In this document: piece by piece, positions 60,105-64,000 of the stretch
Layout: each line of letters begins with the position of its first letter
How positions within the stretch are numbered: the stretch's first letter is position 1
Assembly (NCBI GenBank): GCA_034440575.1
Contig: JAOTOL010001624.1
Location: forward strand, 62,001-126,000
Length of the DNA: 64,000 nt
Direction of reading: 5' to 3'
DNA from: Imbricaverruca yamaguchii
Lineage: Eukaryota; Arthropoda; Thecostraca; Neoverrucidae
Translations under genes and position numbers: made by a program
The notes under the pieces: model-generated
What the model saw: only the letters and a program-made list of their open reading frames with translations
Told to the model about the DNA's origin: nothing
Databases searched by the model: none

Positions 60105-60475
60105 GTTGCCAGCCAGATCACGCTCGATATACGTCACTCCGGCTGCCAGCCAGATCACGCTCGATATACGTCACTCCGGCTGCCACCAGATCACGCTCGA
60201 TATACGTCACTCCGGCTGCCAGCCAGATCACGCTCGATATACGTCACTCCGGCTGCCAGCCAGATCACGCTCGATATACGTCACTCCGGCTGCCAGCCAG
60301 ATCACGCTCGATATACGTCACTCCGGCTACCAGCCAGATCACGCTTGATATACAGCACTCCGGCTGCCAGTCAGATCACGCTCGATATACAGCACTCCGG
60401 CTGCCAGTCAGATCACGCTCGATATACAGCACTCCGGCTGCCAGTCAGATCACGCTCGATATACAGCACTCCAGC
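60105..60475. repeat. 37-bp minisatellite, about 10 copies
   Basis: Unit CCAGCCAGATCACGCTCGAT then ATACGTCACTCCGGCTG. The last four copies carry ATACAGCACTCC in place of ATACGTCACTCC, a variant block at one end. Confidence 0.96.
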
Positions 60476-60619
60476 CCATCGACCGACCGGGGTCGATATC
60501 TCTATCTAAAGCTGGCCGCTCCAGGCCAGCCTGGAGGTCCAGTCTGGGCCGAGGTCGGGCCGTGCCAGCCCTCAGGTGAACTGATCACCACCGGCTGCCA
60601 GCGGCGCGGCGCACCAGCA

Positions 60620-60911
60620 GCATGGAGCGACCGCAGGGTCGGCTCAGCCCTGAACCGTTGGCACAGACAGGTGCACCACCACCACCAGCTGCATGGCGGC
60701 CAGCGCCAGCCGTCGGGCAGACTCAGTCCTGGACCGTCGGCACCGACAGGTGCACCACCACCAGCAGCACGGAGGGGCCGCAGGGTCGGCTCAGTCCTGG
60801 ACCGTCGGCACCGACAGGTGCACCACCACCAGCAGCACGGAGGGGCCGCAGGGTCGGCTCAGCCCTGGGCCGTCGGCACCGACAGGTGCACCACCACCAC
60901 CACCACCAGCA
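60620..60911. repeat. ~70-bp imperfect repeat, four to five units
   Basis: Units share GACCGTCGGCACCGACAGGT, GCACCACCACCAGC and GGGCCGCAGGGTCGGCTCAG. The last unit runs into a CACCAC tract. Confidence 0.85.
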
Positions 60912-60954
60912 GCACCAGCTGCACAGCCGGCAGCGCCGGCTGTGCAGCTGGTGC
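60912..60954. repeat. Perfect 20-bp hairpin, 3-base loop
   Basis: GCACCAGCTGCACAGCCGGC (60,912-60,931), loop AGC, then its exact reverse complement (60,935-60,954). GC-rich; it directly follows the CACCAC tract. Confidence 0.9.
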
Positions 60955-60989
60955 CAGCATGTGCCGGAACACGGGCAAAACTATGCAAA

Positions 60990-63900
60990 TACTGAATAAA
61001 TACTGAAATATATATGAAAAAGATTGAGACAAAAATACAGATATATCCATGTTACATATACGCGCTATATATGCTGTTGAAGTAGTTGGAAACTAACCTG
61101 GAATAATTTGGATTCACAAGAAAATCCAACCTAGGTGGCCAGCGATACCGAGACTTTGACGATCTTCTCCGGCTATTCCATACATCTCCCCTTCATGATC
61201 AGCATAAGGAATCAATAGTATTCTATGGCATTAAAATAACTGGCAAGCAATACGGTTTCAAAATGCATTCAACGCCCGCGGTATTGCCTTGCTTATGTAT
61301 TATTTCTTACCATCGCCAACAGATACGGCATTGCTTGCAGGTCAAGCAAACACTTCGAAGACATAACACACATCGGAACAATCGCGAATAGATACTTGCC
61401 ACATACCGCTTGACGATTTCAAAAAAGGATCCGACGTACCGCTAAGAAAGTCGGGGACTACGTGCTGATTCGATAAAAGAGATTTGTTTTGTTTGGAATC
61501 CTGCACGGAACACTGCAACTTAAGTGTTCACAAGAGTGCGGGGGTGAACAGAGATGCAGCATGTGGCTGGTCGGGGCGACACGAGCGACGAAGAGCACCT
61601 GAAGAACATCAGGATATATAATTTTGAAGAGAGTAAGATCCTCAGTAAGCAAACGTCGCGCATAACCCTGCGTGCTACCCGAGAAGTGATTTGGAAATAA
61701 CTCCCATCAAGAATGCTGTCGGCACAACTTACGGTAGTGGACACGTGAGAGGTAAACGTCGGGTTTGCATCAATAAGGACGCCAGAGCCCCGATTTTATC
61801 AAAGTGGCTGAGTTCTATGCTATGCATAAACATATTTTGTTTTGGAGGGAACAATGCATCTGATGGTCATGAAAAACGAGTTTGAGATAAGTTTCATGTA
61901 AGAGACCAGACACGCAAATGATGGAAGTGCTCAGTTAAAAAAACTTAGCAGCACTTCCACTGACAAAACAAAACAATCAGCTACATCAGCCATCGAAAAG
62001 CATCAGCCTCTCCGAGCATTGCTATTTGCAAGTGGCGAAGGCTAGGCGGTAAACACCATCAAATGCACAGTTTGACAAGCGCTTAAAAAGGAACTGCACC
62101 TTAGTTAGTCATTTGGGTTTTGGATAGCTTCGACCAGCCATCAAACTGCACCTTGAAGCCGGACGAAGTGCTCCAGGACGATGACTCTGCTCTGCGACAG
62201 TCCTGCGGACAATCATTTCCTGGAACTTCGCAGAGCCCCATGATCCCTGAGTAACTTCCCACCTAAGTCCGCCATATGATCTCGCAGTGCCTTTGACGGC
62301 CTCGGGATGGCGGAGAGATGGGGGGGGGGGAGCTGACACGACATCGACCCGGGATGAAAGCTTTGATGGCAAAGATGAAGAGAACAGTGAGCGGCAAGAA
62401 TTCAGTTCAGTACGGTCTGCTAAGGGCCTGTCAGGCTTTAGGCAAGTGTAGGCACTTATTTCGGAGACTAGATTTACACACTTGAAAGAGGAAAAAGTAA
62501 AACCGCACCAAACAACAGAAGGTCAAGAAAAATCATACTGGCAGCGGGAAGTAGCTAAAATATTTATTTTTCATTGCATTTAATCTACTCGAAAGTGATG
62601 ATGCAACCTGATGTAAATTACGCGTACATTCCCCGCACCACCTGCTACATGCCAACGTGTTCGCACGTTAGCCAGATGTCACCATGTCTGCGTTGTGTGC
62701 CAAATGTTAGAAGTGTGGTGTTTGCAGACGTCTTATCTGCAATTACCACACTTAACCGCTTAGGTACCAGATTACCACATAAAAAAACCTTTGCACAACA
62801 TAAAAAGCTGATGCGAAGCTAGATGTAACGGGATTGCTTGGTTTACAGGTTACAGTATTCTGAAAACGGGATTTCCGACCGACATGCGACGTACGCAGTC
62901 CAGCTTTTCAAACATGAGCATGAACATACCATATCATAATAATACAAGCCGTACGATAAAGAGCTTGAGGCCAGGTATCGGTTATATTGGGAGGGAGGAG
63001 CCGATATCATTGATTATATTGGGCTGAAGGAGCCGATATTATCGGCTGTATTGAGCTGGAGGAGCAGCGCACATACAGCATATTTTAAAGATGCAGGTGT
63101 CTTCATTCTATGAATTAAGGTGATAAAAATATCCCCCCACCCGAAACACCACCTGGTAATCTGAAACATTATAAGTCATCGTCACAAGGGCTGTACAGAG
63201 TTAATTCACAAAAAAACACATGCGAACATGACCAGGTGTTTCCTATAACATTATTTTCCTCAAAGCCTCTAGCCCTGAGAGACGCACAGAATGGACATCT
63301 TAAACGCGAAATGTGGTATCATTTATTCCCATGGAACAACTGTGATATGCGGAGTTGTGCAGCGAAACACCAACTGCATCGCATCTGGCGCAAAATTTTC
63401 TCAAACGGACCGGACAAAAAATCAATAGCACGTCAGAGAAGTGGCCAAATCCAGCAAACTGGTACCATTCCAAGACGCTCTGATCAGCCAGCCGACGGAA
63501 TACTGGCTGTCTGCCTCGCGGGTGTTTTACGCGCGTTCAGACAGGCTTCGCGCGCCATAGGCTGGCCGCCGCGGGGCTGCCGCGGCCGAAGAGGTGCCTG
63601 CGAGTGCGCGTGGTTGCTGCGGTCCAGAGTAGACGCGTCCCGGCCAAATTACGCCGCACGCGTCTGCCGGCGCCGGCGCTCCCAGGAGACAGCCGCGCTG
63701 TGCAGCGGCGACAACGCTGTCGCAGCCTCGGCGACCCATCGTCGTCCACTTCCAACCCGTTCATTCCGCGCTCGTCGACAACGGCGGCCGAAGTGACGTT
63801 TATGTGGCGCCGGTCTGATGACTGACCCTCGCCGACGTGAAGGCCGTGTGGGGGCAGTGACGCCACCGTCACCATGCTATCTGTGCGGAAAATGTGCTGC

Positions 63901-64000
63901 AGAATGTCCTTCCGTTGTCGCCGTGGAACGGTATGCTGCTCTCTCGAACGGAAACACAGTTTTGAAGAAGTTCAGGGATGCATTACGACAGTCCAGCCGG
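60990..64000. other. No gene recognised at the right end
   Basis: Mostly AT-rich sequence with short open frames. A GC-rich segment at 63,500-63,800 is open on both strands. A GGAGGAGCCGATAT-type short repeat lies near 62,995-63,065. I could not find the missing 5' exons of the GalNAc-T gene here; short or diverged exons may have escaped. Confidence 0.4.

Noticed and set aside
59054..61006. Plus-strand Pro/Asn/Thr-rich and Ala/Gly/Ser-rich frames, possible secreted repeat proteins
   Set aside because: They coincide exactly with 34-, 37- and ~70-bp minisatellites and change character at array borders; no signal peptide or splice evidence.
62109..62372. Minus-strand frame with FQEMIVRRTVAEQSHRPGALRP
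   Set aside because: I could not link it to any family or find splice support; left unannotated.

Overview
The window is repeat-rich nuclear DNA of an invertebrate, most likely an arthropod (inference). The one host gene I recognise has spliceosomal introns and an arthropod-like C-terminus (…KFRWQAN-stop), and the mobile-element mix (hAT-like, Jockey-like and CR1/L2-like LINEs, Gypsy, tRNA-derived SINEs) fits. There is no bacterial-style gene organisation, CRISPR array, rRNA or convincing functional tRNA. The species cannot be named from the sequence.

Host gene: the minus strand from 51,529 down to 31,966 carries the 3' half of a polypeptide N-acetylgalactosaminyltransferase (GalNAc-T, GALNT/pgant family), an enzyme that starts mucin-type O-glycosylation in the Golgi. 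Eight exons were placed by splice sites, matching phases and protein motifs: two catalytic exons, two alternative versions of the next exon (both 181 bp, same phases, about 62% identical proteins), a linker exon, and three exons of the C-terminal ricin-type lectin domain ending in a stop. The two 181-bp exons must be mutually exclusive, because using both shifts the frame. They encode the metal-binding VGH histidine and the flexible catalytic loop, so the splice choice probably retunes acceptor specificity. The 5' half of the gene (membrane anchor, DxH motif) was not found and probably lies beyond 64,000. Its introns are crowded with minisatellites, one built from units that copy the neighbouring 3' splice site.

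Mobile elements, left to right: a LINE endonuclease fragment (1-179); a nearly intact hAT-like transposon with ~300-bp inverted repeats and a near-perfect 8-bp target duplication (2,984-6,730), its transposase broken by one in-frame TAG; a 5'-truncated CR1/L2-like LINE joined to a (GA)n tract (10,061-11,230); a multi-exon hAT relative (11,840-15,173); a foldback-type palindromic element (20,580-22,100) sitting in a ~133-bp satellite and itself hit by a tRNA-derived SINE with a 13-bp target duplication; a decayed Jockey-like ORF1 (25,320-26,345); a 2.75-kb DNA transposon of a poorly characterised family with a possible 4-bp target duplication (27,540-30,294); a three-level nest of a TTAA-bounded element, a Gypsy element and a Jockey-like LINE (33,458-40,162) inside a GalNAc-T intron; a longer LINE copy (53,430-55,417); and a ~1.2-kb palindromic element (57,687-58,867).

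The right end (59-61 kb) is mostly minisatellite DNA. No gene was recognised in 61-64 kb. Every mobile-element gene seen is broken except the Jockey-like ORF1 at 35,489-36,643 and the Gypsy gag frame at 38,882-39,775.
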